Shown piece by piece: positions 11,744 to 22,141 of a stretch of DNA of 64,000 nucleotides. The position numbers were made by a program, and so were the translations under genes. A model generated the notes under the pieces. That model was not told where the DNA came from and did no database searches. It worked only from the letters and a program-made list of their open reading frames with translations. Source of the DNA: Colletotrichum lupini (taxonomy: Eukaryota > Ascomycota > Sordariomycetes > Glomerellales > Glomerellaceae); the NCBI RefSeq assembly GCF_023278565.1, contig NC_064680.1, positions 1,116,001 to 1,180,000 of the forward strand, written 5' to 3'. Position 1 is the first letter of the stretch. The number at the start of each line of letters is the position of its first letter.

Positions 11744-14001
11744 CTAGTTGCCTTTGTTCTTCTTGACAAACTCACACATGCAAGGATGTGCCATCTTCAA
11801 GTTCAACTCAATGCGGATCTGCTGCTCCGGCTGGCCAGGTGGAATCCGGATTTCTTGATACTCCTGGCAAATTCTCGCCAGAATGTACTCCATCTGTTGC
11901 TGTCCAAACTTCTGACCTAAGCAGTGACGAGGGCCACTTTCAATCATCAATGTTAGCTTGACTATGTCTTGAGAATTGTTGTCTGAGGGAAGTTTGAAGA
12001 CTTACTGGTTGTACGGAATAAAGTGCCAGCGGTTGATGTTGGCACCCTCCCATCGCTCAGGTCGGAACTCGAGCGCATCCTCGCCGTAAATGTCTTTGCG
12101 GCGTTGAAGGCCACCAAGAGAATAGACTGTGATGGTACTTGGGTGAGCTACTTCATCTCCAGAGCTTTTCTTACATAGTGCCACTTACTGATGGTTGTGT
12201 CTTTGGGAACTGCGACAGGGTCTTTTCCACTCTTTCCACCACCGATCGGCAACGTGGCGTCCTTCAGGGCCATCCGAACATTCATGCCAACTTGTCATGG
12301 TTAATCATCGGACACTCAATGGACTACTCAAGTACTACTCACGAGGGTGATACAATCTGAAGGTCTCGTTGATGACATGTCGGATGTAAGTCATCTCTTT
12401 GAGATCAGATGCAGAAGGTGGCTTATCGCCAGATCTGACAAGAGGAATTAGTCTCTCTCGTAGTTGATCCGGTACAGATTGATGGACTTACACTTGCGTA
12501 ACCTCGGCCTGCATTTTCTTCATGACGTTTGGGTATTTGCCCATCAGGAAGATAGCCCAGGCGATAAGAATTGCTGAGGGGTCCTGGAATACTCAGTCAG
12601 AAGTCAAGGGCTTCACAGTGTCCGACTGAATTGATCTACCTTTCCACCAAGCATGATGGTCATCATGGAGTCTTTGATATCCTGCAACCTCCGTGAGAAT
12701 AATTTCCTTCGCCCTTGAATGATGCTTACTTACCTTAACACTCTTCTTCTGGCTCACAAGATCGTCTAACATGTTGTAATCTTCAGGCAACTTCTTCGAC
12801 AAGTCTCTCGCATAGGCGCGATCGACAATGCCCGAGGTGTAGCCATTCAATTCCTTCAAAGCCTTAGGAGCCAGGTACTTGTCCTTGACGTAGTAAGCAT
12901 TCTTGCCGAACAGCATGCGCGCCGTGTTGATGGGGTGGAGAGTCTCCATGGGATCTCTGAAAGGATGGTGTCCAGTAAGGGAGTTAGCAGACTCTCCAAA
13001 GAACACCTCAGAGACTACGTCGAGTTGGTAACGGTCGGCAACATCGTAGACTTCAATGGGCTTGCCGACGTCGAAACGTTTGAAGAGTTGCTGAGCATGC
13101 TTCTCGGTGATCTCAAGATCATCCGAGCGCATCTTCATAACCTGAAGAGTCAAAATCGTTAAGATCAGAATTATGATGTGGCAAAATGCGACTAAGGGAG
13201 TGCACTTACATGCCCCTTGATGCGCTCTTTGCTGTTGTGCCAGTCTTCTCCGTCCACTGTAACCCCACATTAGCATACCAAATTCACAAGATTTGATTAG
13301 TTTCAGCAACTTACCAACGAAGATCTGTGTCTCTCCGAGCATATCTCCCCAGATACGTTTGGTGACTTCGCCTCTTCCGAAGCTGGACCACTATTCCACG
13401 TTGTCAGTGGTCGTGCATCCAACAAACCCCCATCCCTAGAATTCCAGCCTAGATAAATCACCAAGCCTACCTCTGTTGACATGATCGCCTTGATATTGGC
13501 GGGCTCATCAGTGAAGATAAGGCCTGTGCCGAACATACGCATCTCGACAGTACGGCCAGGTACGGCCTCAAGCCAGCTGTTGACAAGCTCGAAGAAGGTG
13601 AACTTGAAGAATCTGTACAAGGAGTACACAGCCAAGTCGATCCCTGTGCATCAAGTTGTGAGCTTTGAATGAATTCTCTGCAGGTGTGAGTACATACCAA
13701 AAGGCGCCTTGAAGGGAACCAAAGGAGGCGGGGAGCCGAAATCGCGAAGCCTCTTGTCGCGACGCGACTTCGCTCCCCAGTCGAAGACGTAGATGCTTGC
13801 GATGAGAAGAGTAGAGTACGCCGCCCAGTTCCAGCTCTTTGTCATTTCCTGTGTCAACTTGGACGACGCAAGCGAGTTGAGGTTGGACTTGATGGCATCA
13901 GGGATGTACGGACTGATCACGCTGACGACATTGCCGGCGAAATCAGTCAAGTTGCTGGCCAAAGTCGTGGGCAAGCCCGCCGAGGGAATTGGGGAGGCCA
14001 T
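11744..14001 (-). CDS. Cytochrome P450 monooxygenase (third; CYP52/alkane-hydroxylase-like, eleven exons)
   Basis: Heme monooxygenase of the fatty-acid/alkane hydroxylase style, so a terminal or chain hydroxylation of the polyketide is plausible (inference). Eleven exons fit phase: 14001-13698, 13643-13471, 13390-13315, 13256-13210, 13141-12734, 12681-12640, 12583-12492, 12434-12343, 12290-12189, 12126-12006 and 11936-11744, giving 549 residues. The N-terminus is long (about 60 residues before the anchor WAAYSTLLIASIYVF). Landmarks are VDGEDWHNSKERIKGH (the substrate-side WxxxR region), ETFRLYHP (ExxR), RRKDIYGEDALEFRPERWE and the heme loop FIPYNHGPRHCLGQKF. The acceptor before exon 10 could lie 24 bases earlier, which would add 8 residues. 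Ten introns is many for a fungal P450. It is divergent from the enoyl reductase gene. Confidence 0.88.
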
Positions 14002-14775
14002 GATTGCTTAGAGTTCCTGATGCTCCTCTGTCGTAGCAATGACAGACGAAGCCTTGGAAAATGGCAATATAAACAGCGCTTCTTCGGACTCTGCCCCTTG
14101 GATCAGATATATCATCTGAATCAGTACTCGAGGCAGTTCAGTCAAATTGGGACTTTGTTGGAGGTGGGATGTGGGGGTCGACGCGCAGCGAGTTAGCAGC
14201 GTCGCAAATGGGATGACTTGGAAGCCTGGACGAGACCGAGATCATGAGAGCCTAGAACGGGATGGTCTCAGAATCCTTCATGACACTTCATGCAGGGCTC
14301 TCGCCAACTGTGGGCCGTCGTCTTACTCTCACAAGCTTCCCGCCGTAGGGTTCCGGAAACATCAGCTCGCTTACCGGATGGAATTGGCCGAGTCTGGAGC
14401 AGCAGAAGGAGTGGGGTTTGACATCCTTCTCGGATCGTTCTACAAGTAGACTCGGATCCGGCTTCGGGAACTTGTAAGCGCTGGGGGCCGTCCCCATCCG
14501 CCGGGCCCACTTCGGTTCGGAGCCCGGATTCGGAGGGTTCTTCGGAGGCTTACCTACTTGTATCCGAACAGGGGATGATATGCAGACCCAATCCTTCGGG
14601 AAACCGACGCATCAGCTTTGGAGATATCTGGAAGCCTGTCAAGGACCCTGCATAGAAGGGCTGAGTTGAAGATACCATGGTACACGCGCAGGACTATCGC
14701 AATAAAAGAGGGCAGTATGTAGACGATGGTTTTTGAGGTCAGTAGATGGTAAAATTGAACTACAAAGTCGCAAAA
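14002..14775. promoter_or_regulatory. Divergent promoter between third P450 and enoyl reductase
   Basis: A 774-bp shared upstream region. Three close copies of TTCGGAG lie at 14516-14523 (TTCGGAGC), 14529-14536 and 14541-14548 (both TTCGGAGG). The same word in reverse occurs twice in the PKS/P450 promoter. Use by the cluster regulator is inference. No gene is seen. Confidence 0.5.
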
Positions 14776-15934
14776 ATGGCCAAAGGGACGACAATCTCAG
14801 CTCTTGTTCAATCTCCCAATGGCGGAGGCCCGCCGCTGGTCTCGCGAGACCGGCCCATGCCGCAAATCAGAGAGCCCCACGATGTCCTCGTCAAGGTTTC
14901 TGCTGTTGCGTTGAACCCAACTGACTACAAGATGCCAGACTACCATCCCGTACCCAATGCCATTATGGGCTGTGACTTCATGGGCACCATCGTCGCGGCT
15001 GGCCCTGGAGTCGACAGCACATGTGTCGGGATGCGAGTTTGTGGTCCCATGCACGGCTCAAATCCTGGCAACCCAGACTCTGGAGCGTTTGCTGAATACC
15101 TTATCCAAGATAGACGCCTTCTTGTTCGGGTGCCAGACTCATGGAGTGACCTAGAAGGGGCAGCTCTTGGAGGAGTCGGATGGGCGACTGTGGCACTAGC
15201 TATGGAGGACTCCCTTCTTTTGACAGGCACTCCATCAAAACCTGCTCCCTTGCGGTCTGACGGGACTCGCGTACCTGTTTTGGTATATGGTGGTGCCACA
15301 GCCACCGGCACTATGGCTTGCCAATTGCTATCGAGGTACGTGCGATTGGAGTCCTGGTGGACAAAAATTCGAACAAGTACCTAGACTAACGTTCCACCGC
15401 AGTGCTGGCTACGACCCCATCGCAACCTGCTCCCCAGCTTCCGCGGCTCTTGTGAAGAAGTATGGGGCGGCTTCCACAACACCTTACTCTTCGCCGACAT
15501 GCGGTGAGACAATTCGCGATGCAACAAATGGCTCCATCCGAGCTGCGATCGATTGCATCACCACACCAGAATCGGTGAAATGTTGCTTCACAGCTCTAGG
15601 TCGCGCTGGAGCGAGGTATGCATCCCTCGAACATGCTCCCGATGAGTGGAGAACGAGAAAAGCAGTCAAAATGGATATGCCAATGACATATGTGGTCATG
15701 GGCCGCGAGGTCAAGCTTGATGGAGTTTACCACCGTGATGCGGACCAGTCCAAATTTGACCTGGGAGCCAGGTGGGCGCTTGAAGTTCAGACTTTGGTAG
15801 ACGAGGGACGTCTGAAATGCCACCCGGCACGTGAAGTTCCCGGTGGTTGGCAAGGAGTGATTCAAGGTCTTGAGATGTTGAAGTCAGGCCAGGTTAGGGG
15901 GCAGAAGCTTGTAGTAAAGGTGGGAAGTGCCTAA
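14776..15934 (+). CDS. Trans-acting enoyl reductase (LovC-type medium-chain reductase)
   Basis: NADPH-dependent enoyl reductase that works in trans on intermediates carried by an HR-PKS or PKS-NRPS whose own ER is inactive. Exons are 14776-15335 and 15403-15934 (67-bp intron, split AGT codon), giving 363 residues, the usual length of this family. I chose the ATG at 14776 (AAAATGG context) over the in-frame one at 14746. The GroES-like half carries VSAVALNPTDYKM and CDFMGTIVAAGPGVD. The Rossmann half carries VLVYGGATATGTMACQLL and SAGYDPIATCSP, both hallmark segments of LovC-like proteins. Cofactor and zinc-free catalysis are inferred from the family. Its presence supports a cis-ER-deficient PKS at the left edge. 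Confidence 0.92.
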
Positions 15935-16707
15935 GAGCAATATCTCCGATAGTTGTACGCAACATACATGTAGTAAATACACAACAACCATAGTAAACCA
16001 GTCCACTGTCTACATAAATTCAAATGATGGTCTATAGTTTCTTTTGCCAATGGAACCTTGACTACAGATAACTACTTGTAAACGGGTCACTATCTTCCGT
16101 ACGGGACCTCAGCTTCACCAGATCTGACATCTGGTTTGCTGGAGTGATTCAGTTCTTCGAGGAAGGAAAGTTCGACATAGGAGCAAATTTACGTTCAGGG
16201 TTTCCTCACCACATTATGTGATACGATTCCTGGGGGCGTCTCTGTTGACGGCCTGAGAGGAATCTCCCAAACACAATCCATCGCACTTCGTGACGTATAT
16301 CGAGTCTCGTCCTTGTGAAGGACCTAAGTAGTTTCCGGTTATTTATAGGCCTTGTCCGAATGGGGCGCCAAGACCTGTCAGCTTCGGCTCAATTCCTTCA
16401 GCCCTATTCGGTGGCTTTCTTGTTCGGTCATGTACATTCGGTGCATTCCCCACCATTACTACAATAACACCAAATAATTACTGCTGACCGTTGGCTTATG
16501 GCATCTCTAGAGCTGCCTTAGCTAGGCTTGATCACATCATATAATCGACTGCATCATGTTCACATGCCTGTCCCCTGGAATCTTCATGTTGGACAGGAGG
16601 AGTATCGTCATCTAGTAGCCAGGGCCCCAGGAAACTCTCAAGTTTTCTTCTCCTCACTATTTTCACTTCATACTTTCGATCAACTCAACTTCATATCATC
16701 CGCGAGG
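15935..16707. promoter_or_regulatory. Upstream region of acyltransferase
   Basis: About 770 bp after the enoyl reductase and before the acyltransferase ATG. TTCGGTGG (16407-16414), TTCGGTCA (16423-16430) and TTCGGTGC (16437-16444) cluster within 40 bp, matching the word seen in other cluster promoters with T in place of A. No gene is seen. Confidence 0.5.
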
Positions 16708-18201
16708 ATGGCAACAGAAGCGGCCGGGGCCACCGGGCCGGCTTCCACAAACGGCGCATCGGAGAAGCTCGCTCAGCCCGCGACGGCTTCCGGTGTGAAC
16801 TTTCCGTGGAGCAACAAAGATGGCATTTGGCGTCGTCAATTGGGCTCTATGGAGTCTTTCTACCAGAGCTTGGCGTCTCCCGAAGGCTATCCGGTCCACT
16901 GGATGATCGGCTGCAGCGTGACACTTCAGAACCAAGACGAGAGCATTGACAAGGAAGGCTCGATCCGCAGAGCTTGGAAGATCGTAGCGAAGGACTTTCC
17001 CTGCGCTGGTGCTGTTGTGGATTCAGCTTCACGTGAGATCGTAGTTGGCGAAGATGCCATCACAGATGAATGGCTGCAAAAGAGCTTCCTAGTTCACGAC
17101 GGAACAACCGCCGATGAACTCTTCTCTGCGTTCAAGAGCCAATTCCACATCACGCTCCATTATGTTCGAGACTCCAACCAACTTCTACTCCAGTCACCTC
17201 ACACTCTTATTGACGGGCGAGGAATGTTGTACTTGTATCACGCCCTGTTCACGACACTGGCAGCTCTGCCAGATGACAACTCTCAGACGCATCACGAGAC
17301 ATCTGGAGCACCAAACCTTTCTAAGCCGTACGACGACTGGTTGGGGGTCTCGGCTACACCATCAGAGAAGAACTTTGCCGATGCGCAGTCCATCTTCCAG
17401 CGTGTTTTGCAACAAGAGAAACCTATTCGACTACCTGGAGTTGACTTCACAACTACCCCGCAAAGACCAGTCCATAGAGACCTCGAGGTAGACGAGGAGA
17501 CATCCTCTACAATCATCAGTGCGTGCAAGGAAAAGGGGGTCAGCGTTACTTCAGCTTGGCACGCTGCACTTGCTTTGACAACGCAGGTGAGTTCATGTTT
17601 GCTGCTTGCTACTCCTTGGTAGTCGATGAATGCTGAAATTCCATGCTTGCAGAAACTCCAGTCGGAAGCTGGTGAAGACGGTTCATCCTACGTTCAGTTC
17701 ACCACCATTGACCTGCGTCGCCATTTCCCCTCCTCTTTCGTCCCGTACAAGCACTCGATCGGGTCGCTTCAAACCGCCTTGCCTCTCGCAGCGGACCTCA
17801 GCAAGGACAGCACTTTTGATGCTCTCAGCAAGTCCCTACACCAGCAGTACAAGGCGCCTTTTGCTTTCGCCGACAATGATTTTGGGTACCTGACCCCTTA
17901 CATGGCGATGTCGCGACAGATCCTTGAGAGCGGCGGCGTGCTACCGAGCAGCACGCCGTCTTTGTCCAGCATGGGAGTTGTTGACGATTATCTGCAACGC
18001 CAGTATGGAGCTTGGGAGGTGTCCAACTTTTGGGTGAGCTCCACGATGATGACTGGTGATTTCCAGATGTATTTGTGGACTTTCCGGGGGAAGCTCACCT
18101 TTAGTGTGTGCTACAATGAGGCATTTTACAGCGTGGAGAAGGTCGATCGTGTCCTGGGAAGTACTAGGGATGAACTACTTCGTGGGTTGACTCAGCTATA
18201 G
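16708..18201 (+). CDS. HxxxD acyltransferase (condensation/CAT-like superfamily)
   Basis: Predicted CoA-dependent O-acyltransferase that esterifies a hydroxyl of the cluster product, probably cytosolic. Exons are 16708-17586 and 17653-18201 (66-bp phase-0 intron), giving 475 residues. The ATG at 16708 is preferred; an in-frame ATG at 16564 would add 48 residues of unconvincing sequence. The catalytic motif is HTLIDG (H-x-x-x-D-G, near residue 170), expected for the chloramphenicol-acetyltransferase-like fold of trichothecene acetyltransferases and condensation domains. A second conserved block, QFTTIDLRRHF, lies in the C-terminal lobe, and FRGKLTFSVCYNEAFYS is typical near the end. Its 3' end faces the hypothetical gene at 18839. 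Substrate unknown. Confidence 0.82.
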
Positions 18202-18838
18202 GTCGCTAGGCGATGCGCCCAGAGCGGGCGCTAGAATAAAGCCTGGGAATGCTCATTCCGCCTGGGCTAGGCCCTGTAGCCCCTAAGATAACGCCTGAAT
18301 GGGATTGAGCTACCTTATGATGTTGATGTTTCGACATGAAGTCTGTGCATTGACATGATGTCGTTGTCTGATACGTGGAAAACCTGACAAGCCTTATGTT
18401 ACTGCCCATCGATAGGTACGATGCCCCCTTAATCACAGCGCCATTGTATCTTACTTGATACATGTGTTTACGTGGTAGTTCATGGCCTCTTGTGCACAAC
18501 GGTAATGGAGGCTTGCGTGCCGGCGGGAGATTGGCGATGTTCGGATGCCAGCGTTTTACGCATCTAGATGCATCAATCGTGTGTTAAAACCACATGGCCA
18601 AGTTTGGGCATGGAGTTTGCAGAGAGGTTCTTGAGTCTTTCTGTATTTCGCTACCAGGTCATTCAAGAGAGTGTATTTCCACAATCTGCAATTTGGGCAT
18701 TCCCTATGTCCTGAATTGTTGCAATCACAACCAATCCTACCTTATCCTGTCCAAGGAACTTCATCATTCGTCGCAAGTTAGTACGCAAGGGAAACACGAG
18801 GCCGCAACGCTACAAAGGCTAGCTCAAATCGAGATCCG
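18202..18838. other. Convergent 3' intergenic stretch, nothing recognised
   Basis: About 640 bp between the ends of the acyltransferase and the hypothetical gene. This may be the right-hand border of the core cluster. No gene or repeat is recognised. Confidence 0.45.
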
Positions 18839-20762
18839 TCACCAATCAAACATAATATGCTCTACTTCCGAGGATTTCTCCGTCGAATCCAGAGTAGGCA
18901 ATGGCTCAATGTCAATAAAGACAAAGACCTCCTCTCCAGGGAGCGATTCTACAACGCAATGTCGAATGAAGTCTACAAGATGTCGCTTCAGAGCATCGAA
19001 TTCGTCTTCTCTTCCACAGGGAATTATCTGATCCGCATGAGTGTCTCGAGCTTCCAGTCGAATAAGGAGGTACTTGAGCTCGGATCGCTCAAACTCCAGA
19101 GGAAGCTCATTTTCTAGTTCGGCCAGCGTCTTGGTCCGGAAGCTTCCTCTGGGCTTCCAGATGCAGCTCCGGCGAGTCGGGTAACGAGTGATGATGCGAT
19201 ATACGAATTTGACTCGCGCTTGACGCAACGGTGCGGTCTGAGGTGAGCCGTCATTTTCAATTGGCTCTACAGCCATTGTCTGTGAACGTCTCATGTCCGC
19301 CAAGAAAGAGACTGTCTTCTTGTGTTCCACAATAGGGCTCGTTGGGCACGAGGTGTCAACTGACGCTGATGCTTCGGTGCTGCTGATAACCTCATCTTGC
19401 TGAATTGAACGCGTATCAGTTTCGACGTACAGTTGCTTGGTCGCTTCATCAATGAATGCGTCAACAGAATCTTCTCTGTCTTCGACATCCTCCGCATTGG
19501 CTTCCCCCATGTGTAGATCCGACTCCGCTTGGCCACCAGTGACAGAGCCGCCAGGAACTTCTAGGTGGGCTCCAGATGACATGGCGCCGGCGTCCATCTC
19601 CGGAGGGGAGTCCTTATCCATTGCCTGCAAGGCCTCAGACAGTCGTTCGCCTGTTAGAATCCCATCGCGTTGAGGCGCATTGCGCTTGCGCGGCGACGTC
19701 AGACTTGTTTGGGGATCGACCGCAGCCTCATCTCGCTTCTTCTTCGATGTCTGATGGAGAGACTGCATAGTGTCAACCCTCGGACGCTTGGGAGGAGGCT
19801 CGGAAGGGTTCATTTCAGCATAGGGCGCCAATTGACGATCTTCCATAGGGCCAGTCGAGGAAATGAGGTTGAAGGGATCGTTCTATCAAATATCCCGTAT
19901 TAGAATCACACTACGTGACAATTCTACATGACGAATTTCGCTTACGGAATTATTCTCGACTTCTTGGCCATGACCTTCGGGTTCGCGCTGGAAGTCTGTG
20001 GCAACCCCCCTTTGCAATTGCAATAGTCCTTGAACCTCTTCCGAGGTAGAGTCTAATTCGTATGGGTCGACAATTTTTGAAGTAGCAGCCGCCTTATCTG
20101 TCTTGGCCGAGCTACGCCATCAAATTTAAGGAGAATACTCTCAGTATGTGCGGGATGCCGATCACTCACCTTGAGGTGGAAGGCATTTCAACCGCACTAG
20201 AGTTCTCGAGTGACTCCTCAATCTCATCTACATCGATGGGGTTCTCGTGACATACTCTCCCATCAAGAGTGCGTGTGTGGACGTTGCCCGTCTTCACCTT
20301 GTTCTTTCTGTATTTGCCATTGCGGTGCTGCTGCAGGTTCATTCTCCAAAAGAGCTGCTTCAGGATTCGCTTGATTCTATGAGACATGAACTTATCAGCC
20401 AATTTTCTTTCTTAAAGAGACAGTATTGCCGTTATTAATTACTTCGTGCCATGACGGGAATACTTGAGCTTCTTAACACTGCCTTGGGCATGTTCATCCG
20501 GCCAAAGTCGAGCTCCGTTTCCGTCACGGTCGAGAAATTCATGGGCCATCTCCTCAAGAGCACTTTGATGCTCTGGAGACTTCCACTCGTACATCGCACT
20601 GCCTTCATAGCCTTGTCTGGTTTTAAAGGTCTTGCGGAAAGCCCGGACGCTGTCTTGGAATAATTTTGACTGACAATTCGACGGGTCAGAGTCGCCATAT
20701 CCGAGCTGATGCCGCAGAGCAGAGACGGATGGAATGGACGTTGGATTGATGGAAGACGACAT
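18839..20762 (-). CDS. Hypothetical protein, largely disordered, four exons
   Basis: I do not recognise this protein. Four exons fit phase and splice sites: 20762-20443, 20376-20170, 20111-19946 and 19882-18839, giving 578 residues. The first ATG is at 20762; an ORF extending to 20864 is open but sits in the likely leader. Residues 1-110 contain HQLGYGDSDPSNCQSKLFQDSV and may be a small folded domain. The middle is acidic and Ser/Thr-rich with basic patches that could be nuclear signals (PPPKRPRVD, SPRKRNAPQRD). The last 130 residues look ordered (FVYRIITRYPTRRSCIWKPRG, then a Leu/Glu-rich segment). The composition suggests a nuclear or chromatin-associated protein, but that is a guess. A TATATA box lies about 180 bp upstream. 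It is next to, but probably not part of, the cluster. Confidence 0.72.
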
Positions 20763-20941
20763 GGCTACCAAGTGAAGAAAACACTTGGTAATGACAAGCA
20801 AAAAGCTCAAGTAGAGAGTCGTTCCAACATAAGATACAGAACACGAGCTGAGAGCATGGGTCAATTCAGTAAGACCACATGTTCCGCCAGCTGCAGCGCT
20901 GCTTTCTCTCTTGACGGAATGAAGGGGGAACTGCCCCCCAT

Positions 20942-20948
20942 TATATAC
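20942..20948 (-). promoter_or_regulatory. TATA-like box of the hypothetical gene
   Basis: On the minus strand the sequence reads AGTATATAATGG, about 180 bp upstream of the ATG at 20762. Position and form suit a core promoter; not tested. Confidence 0.35.
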
Positions 20949-21099
20949 TTCTCAAGGCGACAGGGGTGTGGGGCTTGTGACTCGGGGCTCGCTCGATCCT
21001 TGATTCTGCCTGACCACTCTGCTTCAGCGATTAGGCAGAAGGGTGGTAGGAGTGACAGAGCTGAGACGCTGGCGATGGAAGGGTTGAAGGGAATGAGCC

Positions 21100-21931
21100 A
21101 GTAGCAAAGAATGAGATTTTGAAGAAGATAGATGGGCTGAAGATTGTGAAAAGGGTGAAATGGATGAAGTTGGCGGAACGTATGACACGGTTTCAAACGG
21201 GGTAAAGTGTAGTGGAATATGTTGAACTTGGTATAAATGCGTGCAAAACTTAGAGAGACGAAATCAAAATGCAATAGTAGAAAATGATACAAGAGCTAAG
21301 AAAATTGAAACGTGTGCTGCTCGAAAGTGGGCTGTTCGGCTAAGAGAATGTGGCGGTGGTTCTTGTGATATGTGCAAAATAGGTCTGAATAAGTGTGAAA
21401 GTTGAGAAGACTGGGAAAGGTGAAAGTGGTAATCAAAAAAAGGTAAAAGTGGCTGTAGAGCCAAAAGTGATAGAAGGGCCAGATAGAACAGAAAGATCGA
21501 GAATGGTGAAGTGTTTAAAAAGACTCAAGGAGTGAAACAATTGAACTGAGGGAAACGGCCACAACAGTTTGAAAGAGTACAATTGTGGGAAAGCAGTAAA
21601 GATGGCGGGATGGGCATTACGGCTGGAATGAGCACAAGAACTGGAAACAGTGAAACGTGCGAGGTAGGTAAGATGTGTGAAAGTGCCAATGGAGTAAAAT
21701 TGGCTGACAGTTGAACGGAGTAAAACAATCAAGATAGAGTGAAACGAGTGAAATATGCGAAATGAGTGAAATTCCTGAAATGTTGCCAACAGTCGAGCAA
21801 GTGAATTGGCGGGTTTCAAGTGACCAGAATGAAGTGTGCGCAAAGGTTGGAATAGATCGGGTGACGGCCATAGAGAAAAGGAGTGAAAAAGGTATAATGA
21901 TTCAGAGGAGCAGAACGAGAGGAACGGAACG
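21100..21931. repeat. Degenerate purine-rich GTGAAA-type repeat tract (left half)
   Basis: About 830 bp in which the words GTGAAA, AGTGAAA, GTAAAA or AAAGTG recur every 12-20 bases, with strong purine excess on the plus strand. Examples lie around 21150, 21395-21445, 21530, 21650, 21740-21780 and 21880. The phase is irregular, so this is a decayed low-complexity or minisatellite-like tract. On the other strand it gives open frames rich in Phe, His and Ser, which I regard as artefacts. A retrotransposon is inserted in it, and similar sequence resumes at 29558. Confidence 0.6.
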
Positions 21932-21936
21932 AAAAG
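21932..21936. repeat. Target-site duplication AAAAG, left copy
   Basis: AAAAG directly before the left LTR; an identical 5-mer follows the right LTR at 29553-29557. Five base pairs is the usual size for Copia/Gypsy integration. Confidence 0.75.
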
Positions 21937-22141
21937 TGTTAGTATCCCTATTACAGGGTAGTTAGTTCGAACCGTAGTTAACGAAGAGATTAATTAAACT
22001 ATATAAATATCTACATAGTAAGTATAAAAAGGAGGTTCTAACCGTAGGTTAAGCTAGCTATAATAATCGTAAATAGGGCCCCTAATTAGTCCCTACGTAG
22101 TTAGCTATATACTATAATTAAATTAAATTTCTAATTTAATA
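21937..22141 (-). repeat. LTR, left copy (3' LTR in element orientation), fully RIP-mutated
   Basis: Starts TGTTAGTATCCC and ends TTTAATA on the plus strand. It aligns throughout with the solo LTR at 63053-63254, differing mostly by C-to-T and G-to-A changes. Confidence 0.85.

Noticed and set aside
21433..21843. Long minus-strand frames rich in Phe, His and Ser
   Set aside because: They follow from the pyrimidine-rich complement of the GTGAAA repeat tract and have low-complexity composition.
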